From NCBI RefSeq assembly GCF_006539565.1, contig NZ_BJNG01000038.1, positions 51,592-115,591 of the forward strand: 64,000 nt of DNA. The letters are read 5' to 3'. The DNA is from Pseudonocardia hydrocarbonoxydans (GTDB taxonomy: Bacteria; Actinomycetota; Actinomycetes; Mycobacteriales; Pseudonocardiaceae). The translations under genes were made by a program, and so were the position numbers. The stretch's first letter is position 1; every line of letters starts with the position of its first letter. This document shows, piece after piece, positions 31,570 through 39,666 of this stretch. Under the pieces are notes generated by a model. That model saw only the letters and a program-made list of their open reading frames with translations, ran no database searches and was not told where the DNA came from.

Positions 31570-32361
31570 TCACTTCGTGAGGTCGAGGCCCTCCGGCGGC
31601 GTCGGCGCCTCGGGGTCGGTGCCGGGCGGCACGCCGGGGCTGCGGCCCAGGAAGGTGTGCACGATGTGCTGCTGCCAGCCCGGCATCGTCTGCACGCGGA
31701 CGTCCTCGAAGCCCACGGCCGTCATGCGCCCGGTGAAGGCCTCGACCCCGTCGAAGTCCAGGACGCTGCGCCACAGGTAGCGGTAGAGGTCGGCGGAGCC
31801 CGTGCGCAGCCTGCCCATCGGGATGATCACGCCCCAGCAGACCGCCGTCCACACCGCCCGGCTGCGGGCGGAGTCGCGCACCGAGTACTCGTGGACCGCC
31901 AGGGGCGCGCCCGGCTTGAGCAGGCCGCGGAAGCGGCGCAGCGCGGCGTTGCGGTCGGTGAGGTTGCGCAGCAGGTAGGCGGCGAGGATGCCGTCGTAGG
32001 GCCCGGCGAACTTCGCCGGGTCGAGCTCCTCGGCGTTGCCGTGCACGAACCGCACCGACGACGGCCAGCTCTTGCGGGTGGCCTGCGCGAGCATCTCCGC
32101 GGAGGCGTCGACGGCCGTGATCTGCGCATGGGGGGCCGCGTCGAGCAGCGCCGCCGTCGACGCGCCGGTGCCGCACCCGAGGTCGAGCAGCCGCAGCCCG
32201 GCGCCGCCGCCGGGCAGCCCCATCCGCTTCGCCGAGAGCCGCAGGTGCTCGTGGTACCCCGGGTTCGCGCCGACGAGCTTGTCGTAGGTGCGCGCGTGCG
32301 AGTCGAAGGACCGCGAGACGTTGCCGGCGTCGATCCGGCCGGGCTGCTGCTTGGGGCTCAC
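31570..32361 (-). CDS. Class I SAM-dependent methyltransferase
   Basis: A 263-residue methyltransferase. Motif I is LRLLDLGCGTGASTAALLDAAP, followed by ITAVDASAEMLAQA (acidic end of beta-2), VRFVHGNAEEL and a UbiE/MenG-like ILAAYLLRNLTDRNAALRRFRGLLKPGAPLAVHEYSV. The last part, with WRSVLDFDGVEAFTGRM and the C-terminal WQQHIVHTFLGR, resembles CrtT-type carotenoid-associated enzymes. GTG 32361 gives the normal N-terminus. It ends 6 nt from the convergent Rieske gene; such pairs recur together, so a shared lipid pathway is plausible. Confidence 0.85.
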   Translation of the reverse strand: MSPKQQPGRIDAGNVSRSFDSHARTYDKLVGANPGYHEHLRLSAKRMGLPGGGAGLRLLDLGCGTGASTAALLDAAPHAQITAVDASAEMLAQATRKSWPSSVRFVHGNAEELDPAKFAGPYDGILAAYLLRNLTDRNAALRRFRGLLKPGAPLAVHEYSVRDSARSRAVWTAVCWGVIIPMGRLRTGSADLYRYLWRSVLDFDGVEAFTGRMTAVGFEDVRVQTMPGWQQHIVHTFLGRSPGVPPGTDPEAPTPPEGLDLTK

Positions 32362-32417
32362 CCCTGCGATCCTGCCGCACCGGTGCGACCCCGGCCCACC
32401 GGTGCGGCCGGGCGCGT

Positions 32418-32942
32418 TCAGCTCTGCTGCGCGGGGCCCATCGCGAGCTTGGCGAGCAGCTCGCGCGCCTTCTCGGCGTTGCGGGGCTGGCACAGGACGT
32501 CGTAGCGGCCCGCGACCATCTGGCTCGCGGAGGTGAAGTCGCGCCGGCCGCGGGAGGCGCCGTACCCGACGGCCGCGAACACCAGGCCGAACACCACACC
32601 GCTGGCCAGACCGACCAGGATCGGGCCGAAGCCGCCGCCCTCCGTGCCGCTGAACAGGCTCAGCAGCAGGCCGACGAACAGGCCGAACCACGCCCCCGAC
32701 GCCGCGCCCGACATCAGGACGCGGCCCCAGGTGAGCCGCCCGATGACCCGCTCGACCAGCATCAGGTCGACCCCGACGATGGTGACGTCGCGGACCGGGA
32801 AGTCGGAGTCGGCGAGATGGTCGACCGCGCGCTGCGCCTCCTCGTAGGTGGCGTACGAGCCGACCGGCCAGCCGGTGGGCGGGGTCGGCAGGTTGGGCAG
32901 GCCGGGCGCGGTGCGCGCGGGCCCGCCGAAGGGGGAACTCAC
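32418..32942 (-). CDS. General stress protein, YflT-like with glycine-rich membrane pair
   Basis: A 174-residue protein. GSYATYEEAQRAVDHLADSDFPVRDVTIVGVDL is the YflT/heat-induced stress domain, followed by two Gly-rich membrane helices (SGAASGAWFGLFVGLLLSLFSG and ILVGLASGVVFGLVFAAVGYG) and a short C-terminal DVLCQPRNAEKARELLAKL. GTG 32942 has a strong AGGAGG 4-9 nt upstream; frames starting further upstream are artefacts. Probably membrane-associated; the biochemical role is unknown. Confidence 0.85.
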   Translation of the reverse strand: MSSPFGGPARTAPGLPNLPTPPTGWPVGSYATYEEAQRAVDHLADSDFPVRDVTIVGVDLMLVERVIGRLTWGRVLMSGAASGAWFGLFVGLLLSLFSGTEGGGFGPILVGLASGVVFGLVFAAVGYGASRGRRDFTSASQMVAGRYDVLCQPRNAEKARELLAKLAMGPAQQS

Positions 32943-33108
32943 GGGGGCCTCCTCTGGGTGGACGGGCAGGTGTCCACGACCGGTCAACGCGCGGACCTGC
33001 ACGGTGGTGCCGGACGCGCCCATCATCACACCACCGGGAACGTCGTCGACACCCCCCGCGGCCGCGCCGGTGGGTGACGTGTCCGGACCGGTCCGCGGCG
33101 CCCGCCGC

Positions 33109-34302
33109 TCAGCGCAGCTTGTACTCCTTCAGCAGGCCCCGGCTGATGATCGTCTTCTGGATCTCGGAGGTGCCCTCGCCGATGAGCAGGAACGGCGCCT
33201 CGCGCATGAGGCGCTCGATCTCGTACTCCTTGGAGTAGCCGTAGCCGCCGTGGATGCGGAACGACTCCTGGGTGACCTCGGCGCAGTACTCGCTCGCGAT
33301 CAGCTTCGCCATGCCCGACTCGACGTCGAAGCGCTCGCCGGAGTCCTTGAGGCGCGCAGCGTTGACCATCATCAGGTGCGCGGCCTCGACCTTGGTGGCC
33401 ATCTCCGCGAGCTTGAACGCGATCGCCTGGTGCTGCGCGATCGGCTTGCCGAAGGTGGAGCGCTGCTGGGCGTACTCGACGGCGAGCTCGAACGCGCGGA
33501 TCGAGATGCCGCAGGCGCGGGCCGCGACGTTGACCCGGCCGACCTCGACACCGTCCATCATCTGGGCGAAGCCGCCGCCCCGCTTGCCGCCCAGGATCCG
33601 GTCGGCGGGCACGCGGTGGCCCTTGAACACCATCTCGGTGGTGTCGACGCCCTTGTAGCCCATCTTGTCGATCTTGCCGGGGACGATCAGCCCGGGCGCC
33701 ACCTCGCCGTAGCCGACGGGCTTCTCCACCAGGAAGCAGGTGAGGTTCTGGTACGGCTTCTCCGCGCCCTCGTCGGTCTTCACCAGCACCGCGGTGAGCG
33801 TGGACGTGCCGCCGTTGGTCAGCCACATCTTGGCGCCGTCGATGACGAAGTCGTCACCGTCCTGCACGGCCTTCGTCTTGATCGCCGCGACGTCGGAGCC
33901 GAGGTCGGGCTCGGACATCGAGAAGGAGCCGCGGGTCTCCCCCAGGGCCATCTGCGGCAGGTACTTCTGCTTCTGCTCGTCGGTGCCGTGGTGGGTGATC
34001 ATGTGCGCCACGATGAAGTGGGTGTTGATCACGCCGGAGACGCTCATCCAGCCGCGGGCGATCTGCTCGACGACCAGCGCGTAGGTCAGCAGCGACTCGC
34101 CGAGCCCGCCGAACTCCTCGGGGATGGTGAGCCCGAACAGTCCCATCTCCTTCATCCCGTCGACGATGTCCTGCGGGTAGGTGTCGGCGTGCTCCAGGGC
34201 CGTGGCGTGCGGGATGATCTCCTTGTCCACGAAGGTCTTGACGGTGGACAGGATCTCCTGCTGGATCTCGGTGAGACCTGCGGTCTGGGCGAGCCTGGCC
34301 AT
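33109..34302 (-). CDS. Acyl-CoA dehydrogenase
   Basis: A 397-residue FAD-dependent acyl-CoA dehydrogenase that makes 2-enoyl-CoA in beta-oxidation or branched-chain catabolism. Visible: ATG start after ggaggaatgaccc, FGLTIPEEFGGLGE, SFSMSEPDLGSDVAAIKT (FAD/substrate loop), DFVIDGAKMWLTNGGTS, YAQQRSTFGKPIAQHQAIAFKLAEM, and the C-terminal ERLMREAPFLLIGEGTSEIQ, in which the Glu of GEGTSEIQ is the catalytic base in short-chain enzymes. It is on the same strand as the CitE-like lyase, about 0.6 kb away, so a joint acyl-CoA route is likely. Chain length cannot be read. Confidence 0.94.
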   Translation of the reverse strand: MARLAQTAGLTEIQQEILSTVKTFVDKEIIPHATALEHADTYPQDIVDGMKEMGLFGLTIPEEFGGLGESLLTYALVVEQIARGWMSVSGVINTHFIVAHMITHHGTDEQKQKYLPQMALGETRGSFSMSEPDLGSDVAAIKTKAVQDGDDFVIDGAKMWLTNGGTSTLTAVLVKTDEGAEKPYQNLTCFLVEKPVGYGEVAPGLIVPGKIDKMGYKGVDTTEMVFKGHRVPADRILGGKRGGGFAQMMDGVEVGRVNVAARACGISIRAFELAVEYAQQRSTFGKPIAQHQAIAFKLAEMATKVEAAHLMMVNAARLKDSGERFDVESGMAKLIASEYCAEVTQESFRIHGGYGYSKEYEIERLMREAPFLLIGEGTSEIQKTIISRGLLKEYKLR

Positions 34303-34440
34303 GGGTCATTCCTCCGGACGGACGATCGGTCGCCGGGTCGTCCCGGCGCTGGGTACTGGTTGGGAAGTATCCCGTGCGATCCGCGCGGGCCGCGCGGCCA
34401 TCCCGTGTGAACCTGCCCACGACCCACCTACCCTGGCCCG

Positions 34441-34848
34441 GTGACCGCGCTCTCGCCCCGGCTGGCCGCCGTCGTCGAGGCCCTGCCGCTCACCCCGTCG
34501 TCCCGTGTGCTGGAGGTCGGCTGCGGCCCGGGCGCGGCGGCCCGGGCCGTCGCCGCCCGGCTCGTCGACGGGCGGGTGGTGGCGATCGACCGCTCGGCCA
34601 CCGCGGTCGCCGCCGCCCGCCGCGCGGGCGCGGACCTGATCGCGGCCGGGCGGCTCGACGTGCGGCAGGTGGCGATCGAGGACTTCGTCCGGGAGCCGGA
34701 CGAGCCCCCGTTCGACCTGGTGTTCGCGGTGCGGGTGGGGGCACTGGACGGCCGTCACCCGGGGGCCGCGGCCTGGGCCCGGATCACCGCCGCCCTCGCC
34801 CCCGACGGCCGGGTGTTCCTCGACGGGCGGCCGGTCCGACACGGGTGA
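34441..34848 (+). CDS. Short SAM-dependent methyltransferase-like protein
   Basis: A 135-residue protein with the SAM-binding start SRVLEVGCGPGAAARAVAARLVDGRVVAIDRSATAVAAARR and a truncated core (PPFDLVFAVRVGALDG). It is shorter than usual class I methyltransferases and lacks the C-terminal strands, but the frame is intact, from GTG 34441 to a TGA that lies at the base of the 34847-34900 hairpin. It may be a minimal enzyme or a binding protein; substrate unknown. Confidence 0.78.
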   Translation: MTALSPRLAAVVEALPLTPSSRVLEVGCGPGAAARAVAARLVDGRVVAIDRSATAVAAARRAGADLIAAGRLDVRQVAIEDFVREPDEPPFDLVFAVRVGALDGRHPGAAAWARITAALAPDGRVFLDGRPVRHG

Positions 34849-34900
34849 GATCGACGTCATCGGGGTCCCCGGCGTCGGGAACCCCGATGGTGTCGATCTC
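34847..34900. terminator. Bidirectional terminator between the methyltransferase and CitE genes
   Basis: The arms 34847-34866 (GAGATCGACGTCATCGGGGT) and 34881-34900 pair along 20 bp with a 2-bp internal mismatch and a 14-nt loop. The hairpin overlaps the stop codon of the short methyltransferase and lies beside the stop of the convergent lyase, so it would end both transcripts. Confidence 0.75.
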
Positions 34901-34905
34901 GCGCG

Positions 34906-35865
34906 TCAGCTCTCCGGCGGGGTCCACCGGTCGGTGCGCTCCATGCCCGCGGCCCGGCCCTTGCCCGAGATCACCAGGGCCATCTTGCGGCTGGCCTCGT
35001 CGATCATCTCGTCGCCGATCATCGCCGCGCCGCGCTTGCCGCCCGCCTCGGAGGTGAAGTACTCGTAGGCGTCGAGGATGTTCTCGGCGTGGTCGTAGTC
35101 GCTCTGCAGCGGGCTGTAGGTCTCGTTGGCCGCGTCGATCTGGCCGGGGTGCAGCACCCACTTGCCGTCGAAGCCGAGCGCGGCGGAGCGACCGGCCACC
35201 CTGCGGTACCCGTCGACGTCCTTGATCTGCAGGTACGGACCGTCGATGGCCTGCTTGTCGTAGGCCCGCGCCGCCATGAGGATGCTCATGAGGATGTGGT
35301 GGTAGGCGTCGCCCACGTCGTAGCCGGGGGGCTGCTCGCCCACCACGAGCGACTTCATGTTGATCGAGGCCATGAAGTCGGCCGGGCCGAAGATGATGGT
35401 CTCGACGCGCGGCGAGGCCGCCGCGATGGCGTTGACGTTGGTCAGCCCCAGCGCGTTCTCGATCTGCGCCTCGATGCCGATCTTCCCGATCTCGTAGCCC
35501 ATCGACTTCTCGATCTGGGTGAGCAGCAGGTCGAGCGCGACGACCTGCTCGGCCGTCTGGACCTTCGGCAGCATGATCGCGTCGAGGTTCGCGCCCGCGC
35601 CCTCGACGACCTCGGTGACGTCGCGGTAGGTCCACTCGGTGGTCCAGTCGTTCACGCGGACGACGCGGATCTTCTCGCCCCAGCCGCCCTCGTTGAGCGC
35701 GGAGACGATGGTCTTGCGGGCGCCGGGCTTGGCCAGCGGCGCGCACGCGTCCTCGAGGTCGAGGAACACCTGGTCGGCCGGCAGCGTCCGCGCCTTGTCG
35801 ATGAACTTCTGGCTCGACCCCGGTACCGCCAGGCAGGAGCGGCGGGGGCGGATCTTGTCGGTCAT
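34906..35865 (-). CDS. HpcH/HpaI-type CoA-ester lyase (CitE-like)
   Basis: A 319-residue CitE-fold lyase. RRSCLAVPGSSQKFIDKA holds the CoA-binding start, VFLDLEDACAPLAKPGAR the conserved Glu-Asp pair, IGIEAQIENALGLTNV the metal-ligand Glu, IFGPADFMASI the metal-ligand Asp, and KWVLHPGQIDAANETYSP the C-terminal cap. Relatives cleave malyl-, citramalyl- or hydroxymethylglutaryl-CoA. With the acyl-CoA dehydrogenase and MaoC genes on the same strand it resembles the leucine/branched-acid set around M. tuberculosis Rv2498c-Rv2500c; this is inference. ATG 35865 is the start. Confidence 0.9.
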   Translation of the reverse strand: MTDKIRPRRSCLAVPGSSQKFIDKARTLPADQVFLDLEDACAPLAKPGARKTIVSALNEGGWGEKIRVVRVNDWTTEWTYRDVTEVVEGAGANLDAIMLPKVQTAEQVVALDLLLTQIEKSMGYEIGKIGIEAQIENALGLTNVNAIAAASPRVETIIFGPADFMASINMKSLVVGEQPPGYDVGDAYHHILMSILMAARAYDKQAIDGPYLQIKDVDGYRRVAGRSAALGFDGKWVLHPGQIDAANETYSPLQSDYDHAENILDAYEYFTSEAGGKRGAAMIGDEMIDEASRKMALVISGKGRAAGMERTDRWTPPES

Positions 35866-36022
35866 CGGTGAGGGCTCCTCGTCGGCGTCGGCGGGTGGAA
35901 GGCGATGCTGGCACGGAGTGCCGCTGCCCGGCGCCCCGGGGTGACCGGCTTCTCACCCGGCGGTGGCACCGGCGGCGACGGTCCGGACGGGCACCCGCTG
36001 CCCGGCCCCCCGCTGCGCCCGG

Positions 36023-36892
36023 TCAGCGGTCGGGCAGGGCCACCAGCTCGCCGCGGGCCACGGGCGTCACCGTGCCCCAGACCGAGGTGCGCACCGCCGC
36101 CCCGGCGTCGGCGTGCACCAGCACCCCGAGCTGCGACGGGCGGCCCAGCTCCGCGCCCTGCGCCACGATGAAGCCGGTCTGGCCCTCTGGCGACAGCACG
36201 CCCCGGTCGACCAGGAGGACCGCCAGCGCCACGGCCGCCGAGCCGGTGGCCGGGTCCTCCGCGACGCCGACGTCCGGGGCGAACATCCGCATGTGCGCGG
36301 CACCGGCCGGGGCGTCGTAGGCCACGACGACGAGCCCGACCAGCCCGTCGGTGTGCGCCCGGACGGCCGCGGGGTCGGGCACCGCGCGGGCCACCGCGTC
36401 CGGGTGCACGGCGAGGAAGGCGTAGGGCACCCCGGCACCGGCCACCCCGGCCGGCACGGCCGCGTCGACGTCGGACCCGGTGAGCCCGACCGCCGCGGCG
36501 AGCGCGGCCCCGTCGAGCGCCGGGCCGATCTCCGGTGCCCCGCCGGTGACCTGCGCGCCGTAGTCGTCGACCCGCACCGGCAGCAGGCCCGCGCCGCACT
36601 CCTGCACGACGTCGCCGGTGGAGATCAGGCCGTCGCGGGCCAGCACCCACGCGGCGCCGACGCTCGGGTGCCCGGCGAAGGGCAGCTCCCGGCCCGGGGT
36701 GAAGATCCGCACCCGGTAGTCGGCGTCGCCGGTGGGCGGCAGCGGGAACACCGTCTCCGACAGGTGGAACTCCGCCGCGATCGCCTGCATCTGCGCGGTG
36801 CTCAGCCCGTGGCCGCCGTGCACCACGGCCAGCGGGTTGCCGGCGTAGGGGCGGTCGGTGAACACGTCGACGACGTCGTAGCGCAGGCTCAT
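36023..36892 (-). CDS. PhzF family isomerase-like protein
   Basis: A 289-residue PhzF-fold protein: YDVVDVFTDRPYAGNPLAVVHGG at the start, IAAEFHLSETVFPLPP with the catalytic Glu (SETVF), VRIFTPGRELPFAGHPSVGAAW, and the C-terminal mirror domain with HMRMFAPDVGVAEDPATGSAAVALA. PhzF isomerises a cyclohexadiene in phenazine synthesis; most stand-alone homologues have no known substrate, and no phz genes are nearby. ATG 36892 overlaps the stop of the phosphatase gene (ATGA), so both are in one operon. Confidence 0.92.
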   Translation of the reverse strand: MSLRYDVVDVFTDRPYAGNPLAVVHGGHGLSTAQMQAIAAEFHLSETVFPLPPTGDADYRVRIFTPGRELPFAGHPSVGAAWVLARDGLISTGDVVQECGAGLLPVRVDDYGAQVTGGAPEIGPALDGAALAAAVGLTGSDVDAAVPAGVAGAGVPYAFLAVHPDAVARAVPDPAAVRAHTDGLVGLVVVAYDAPAGAAHMRMFAPDVGVAEDPATGSAAVALAVLLVDRGVLSPEGQTGFIVAQGAELGRPSQLGVLVHADAGAAVRTSVWGTVTPVARGELVALPDR

Positions 36893-37377
36893 GCCCCCTG
36901 TCTACCGGCCTCCCACGCCAGCAGGTCGGCCACCTGGTGCGGCAGCGGGCGTGCGTCGGGGCGGGCGCGCCGGACGGCGGCGAGCGCGGCGGCGGCCCCC
37001 AGCCCGTCGCGGGCGACGAGCGCGGCCGCGGCCACCGTGGCCGAGCGCTGCCAGCCGGCCCGGCAGTGCACGTAGACGGCCTGCCCGGCGTCCAGGGCCG
37101 CCCCGACGGTGGCGGCGCCGCGCTCGAGCAGCTCGGGGGTGAGCCCGCCGTAGTCCTGCGAGGCCATGCGGTGCTCGACGACGCCGGCGCCCGCGTAGGC
37201 CGCCGTCACCGCCGCGCGGGCCCCCGGCCGGTACTCCTCGTCACGGCACAGGTTGACCACCGTCGCGACCCCGGCGGCGCGCAGCGCGGCGACGTCGGCC
37301 GCGTCCTGCGGGTAGGCGCCGGTGAAGAGCCCGGGAGCCACCGCACCCCACCCGTACTCGTGGAACCAGCTCGACAT
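36889..37377 (-). CDS. Dual-specificity protein-phosphatase-like protein
   Basis: A 162-residue DSP/PTP-fold protein: VAPGLFTGAYPQDAADVAALRAAGVATVVNLCRDEEY at the start and the P-loop VHCRAGWQRSAT (Cys-x5-Arg) with Ser/Thr after the Arg. Asp of ASQDYGG may be the general acid. ATG 37377 (MSSWFHEYGWG) is preferred; GTG 37398 would add 7 residues. It shares a 4-nt overlap with phzF downstream and starts 38 nt from the divergent MgtE-like gene. Target (protein, lipid or nucleotide) not predictable. Confidence 0.85.
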   Translation of the reverse strand: MSSWFHEYGWGAVAPGLFTGAYPQDAADVAALRAAGVATVVNLCRDEEYRPGARAAVTAAYAGAGVVEHRMASQDYGGLTPELLERGAATVGAALDAGQAVYVHCRAGWQRSATVAAAALVARDGLGAAAALAAVRRARPDARPLPHQVADLLAWEAGRQGA

Positions 37378-37414
37378 GATCGCCGACGGTAGCGACACGC
37401 CCTAGGCTGCGGGT

Positions 37415-38692
37415 ATGGGGTCGGACCGGGTCTTCGTCGCACGGCTGGCGGGGCTGTCGGTGTTCGGGCCCGACGGCGAGCGGATCGGGCGGGTGCGCGA
37501 CGTCGTCGTCACCGTGCGGGTCGACGCGAGCCCCCCGCGGGTGCTGGGGCTCGTGGTGGAGATGGTCACCCGGCGGCGCATCTTCGTGCCGATGCTGCGC
37601 GTGACGTCGATCGACCCGGGATCGGTCACCCTGGCGACGGGGTCGGTCAGCCTGCGCGGGTTCGGCCAGCGCCCCAACGAGACGCTCGTGCTGGGCCAGC
37701 TGCTCGACGCCCCCGTCACGATCGTCGACGGCGGGGCGCCCGCGCTGGTCGTCGACGCGGCGATCGAGCCGACCCGCTCCCGCGACTGGGTGATCAGCCG
37801 GCTGGCGGTGCGCGCCCGGCGGCACCGCCTCGGCCGCCGCGGCCAGGTGCAGGAGCTGCCGTGGGGCGCGGTCACCGGCCTGTCGCTCACCGACCGCCAG
37901 GGCACCGCGGGCCTGCTCACGGTGTTCGAGACGATGCGCGCCGCCGACGTCGCCGCCGCGCTGTCGGAGCTGCCGGACAAGCGCCGCCGCGAGGTCGTCG
38001 ACGCCCTCGACGACGAGCGGCTCGCCGACGTCGTCGAGGAGCTGTCCGACGCCGACCAGCGCAGGCTGCTCGCCGAGCTCGACGACGAACGGGCCGCCGA
38101 CGTGCTGGAGGCGATGAGTCCCGACGACGCGGCCGACCTGCTGGGCGACCTGCCGCAGGCGGAGTCCGACGCGCTGCTGGCCCTGATGGAGCCGGGCGAG
38201 TCGGGGCCGGTGCGGCGGCTGATGTCGTACTCGGGCGACACCGCGGGCGGGCTGATGACACCGGAGCCGGTGATCCTGCGGCCCGACGCCACCGTCGCGG
38301 AGGCGCTGGCCCGGGTCCGCAACCCCGACCTGCCCGTGGCGCTGGCCAGCATGGTGTTCGTCTGCCGGCCGCCCACCGAGACCCCGACCGGGCGCTACCT
38401 GGGCTGCGCCCACGTGCAGCGGCTGCTGCGCGAGGCGCCCTACGAGCTGGTGGCGGGCGTGCTCGACAAGGAGCTCGCGCGGCTGTCCCCGGACGCCACG
38501 CTCGGCGGCATCGCGCGGTACTTCGCGGCCTACAACCTGGTGGCCGGCCCCGTCGTCGACGACCAGGACCACCTGCTCGGCGCCGTCACCGTCGACGACG
38601 TGCTCGACCACCTGCTCCCCCACGACTGGCGCGACCGGTTCACCGAGGAGGCCCCGACGGAGGCCGCCCCCACGGAGCCTGCCGATGCCTGA
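37415..38692 (+). CDS. MgtE N-terminal/CBS regulatory protein lacking the transporter domain
   Basis: A 425-residue soluble protein. PRC-barrel-like segments are at the start (VFGPDGERIGRVRDVVV), then an MgtE_N superhelix (VAAALSELPDKRRREVVDALDDERLADVVEELSDADQRRLLAELDDERAADVLEAM) and a CBS pair (GGLMTPEPVILRPDATVAEALARVRN and VAGPVVDDQDHLLGAVTVDDVLDHLLP). The five-helix Mg2+ channel of MgtE is absent. It resembles M. tuberculosis Rv1232c. It may sense Mg2+ or nucleotides for a partner; the following DUF1003 membrane gene overlaps it by 8 nt and is the obvious candidate. Confidence 0.9.
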   Translation: MGSDRVFVARLAGLSVFGPDGERIGRVRDVVVTVRVDASPPRVLGLVVEMVTRRRIFVPMLRVTSIDPGSVTLATGSVSLRGFGQRPNETLVLGQLLDAPVTIVDGGAPALVVDAAIEPTRSRDWVISRLAVRARRHRLGRRGQVQELPWGAVTGLSLTDRQGTAGLLTVFETMRAADVAAALSELPDKRRREVVDALDDERLADVVEELSDADQRRLLAELDDERAADVLEAMSPDDAADLLGDLPQAESDALLALMEPGESGPVRRLMSYSGDTAGGLMTPEPVILRPDATVAEALARVRNPDLPVALASMVFVCRPPTETPTGRYLGCAHVQRLLREAPYELVAGVLDKELARLSPDATLGGIARYFAAYNLVAGPVVDDQDHLLGAVTVDDVLDHLLPHDWRDRFTEEAPTEAAPTEPADA

Positions 38693-39152
38693 CGCCCCGC
38701 GCCGCAGGCTCGACCGCCCGGGACGGCGCCCCTTCGAGCTCGACCCCGACGGCTTCGCCAAGCTCTCCGAGCGCATCGCCCGGTTCCTGGGCACGGGGCG
38801 GTTCCTGGCGATCCAGACCGTCATCGTGATCGTCTGGATCGCGCTCAACCTCACGGCGGTGTCGCTGCGCTGGGACCCCTACCCGTTCATCCTGCTCAAC
38901 CTGGCCTTCTCCACCCAGGCCGCCTACGCCGCGCCGCTGATCCTGCTGGCGCAGAACCGCCAGGACGACCGCGACCGCGTCGCCCTCGACGAGGACCGCA
39001 CCCGCGCCGAGCGCACCAAGGCCGACACCGAGTACCTGGCCCGCGAGCTGGCCGCGCTGCGGATCGCGGTCGGCGAGACCGTCACCCGCGACTACCTGCG
39101 CGGCGAGCTCGACCGCCTCGCCGACCGGATCAGCCGGAGAGCCGGCGGCTGA
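38685..39152 (+). CDS. DUF1003 membrane protein
   Basis: A 155-residue protein with a charged N-terminus, then two helices: GTGRFLAIQTVIVIVWIALNL and YPFILLNLAFSTQAAYAAPLILLAQNRQDDRDR, the classic DUF1003 signature, and a long charged C-terminal helix. ATG 38685 lies inside the end of the MgtE-like gene. The pair is conserved in actinobacteria. Role unknown; possibly ion-linked given the neighbour. Its last 23 nt overlap the convergent MarR gene. Confidence 0.92.
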   Translation: MPDAPRRRLDRPGRRPFELDPDGFAKLSERIARFLGTGRFLAIQTVIVIVWIALNLTAVSLRWDPYPFILLNLAFSTQAAYAAPLILLAQNRQDDRDRVALDEDRTRAERTKADTEYLARELAALRIAVGETVTRDYLRGELDRLADRISRRAGG

Positions 39153-39609
39153 TCCGCTCCAGCGCGCACAGGTCGTCGGCGTCGAGGCGGGCGACGAAGT
39201 GCCGCAGCACCCCCGCGAGGTGGGTGCGCGAGGCGGTCCGCAGCCGGCCGAAGCCCTGGTCGGTCAGCTCCGCGGCCACGCCCCGGCCGTCGCCCTCGAC
39301 CCGGGTGCGCGCCACCAGCCCGCTCTGCTCCATCCGGTCGACCAGGCGGGTCACGCCCGAGCGCGAGAGCAGCACGGCCTCGGCGAGCTCGGTCATCCGC
39401 AACCGGCGCCCCGGCGCCTCGGCGAGCTGCACCAGCACGTCGTAGGCGGCCAGCGACAGGTCCTGCTCCGCGAGGAGCTCGGACTCCAGCCGCCGCGTGA
39501 TCGTCGCGTGCGCCCGCAGGAAGGCCCGCCAGGCCGTGAGCTGCTCGACCGACGGGGTGACGCGCGCGGCCGCGTCCGGCGCGCTGTCGGTGACGTCACG
39601 GGAGGGCAC
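39130..39609 (-). CDS. MarR family regulator
   Basis: A 159-residue MarR protein with a full winged helix: LSLAAYDVLVQLAEAPGRRLRMTELAEAVLLSRSGVTRLVDRMEQSGLVARTRVEGDGRGVAAELTDQGFGRLR. The dimer helices lie at both ends. GTG 39609 is used; upstream extensions cross the promoter of the divergent mrp gene. The wing Asp-Gly-Arg motif is intact, so DNA binding is expected. Targets unknown; mrp lies only 57 nt away. Confidence 0.9.
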   Translation of the reverse strand: MPSRDVTDSAPDAAARVTPSVEQLTAWRAFLRAHATITRRLESELLAEQDLSLAAYDVLVQLAEAPGRRLRMTELAEAVLLSRSGVTRLVDRMEQSGLVARTRVEGDGRGVAAELTDQGFGRLRTASRTHLAGVLRHFVARLDADDLCALERISRRLSG

Positions 39610-39666
39610 GTCGGCTGATGCTACGGACCGGCGGGCGGGATCCGGAGGTCCACGTAGCATGGCGGC

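Noticed and set aside
36023..36892. PhzF as evidence of phenazine biosynthesis
   Set aside because: No other phz genes are present, and lone PhzF-fold proteins are widespread with unknown roles.
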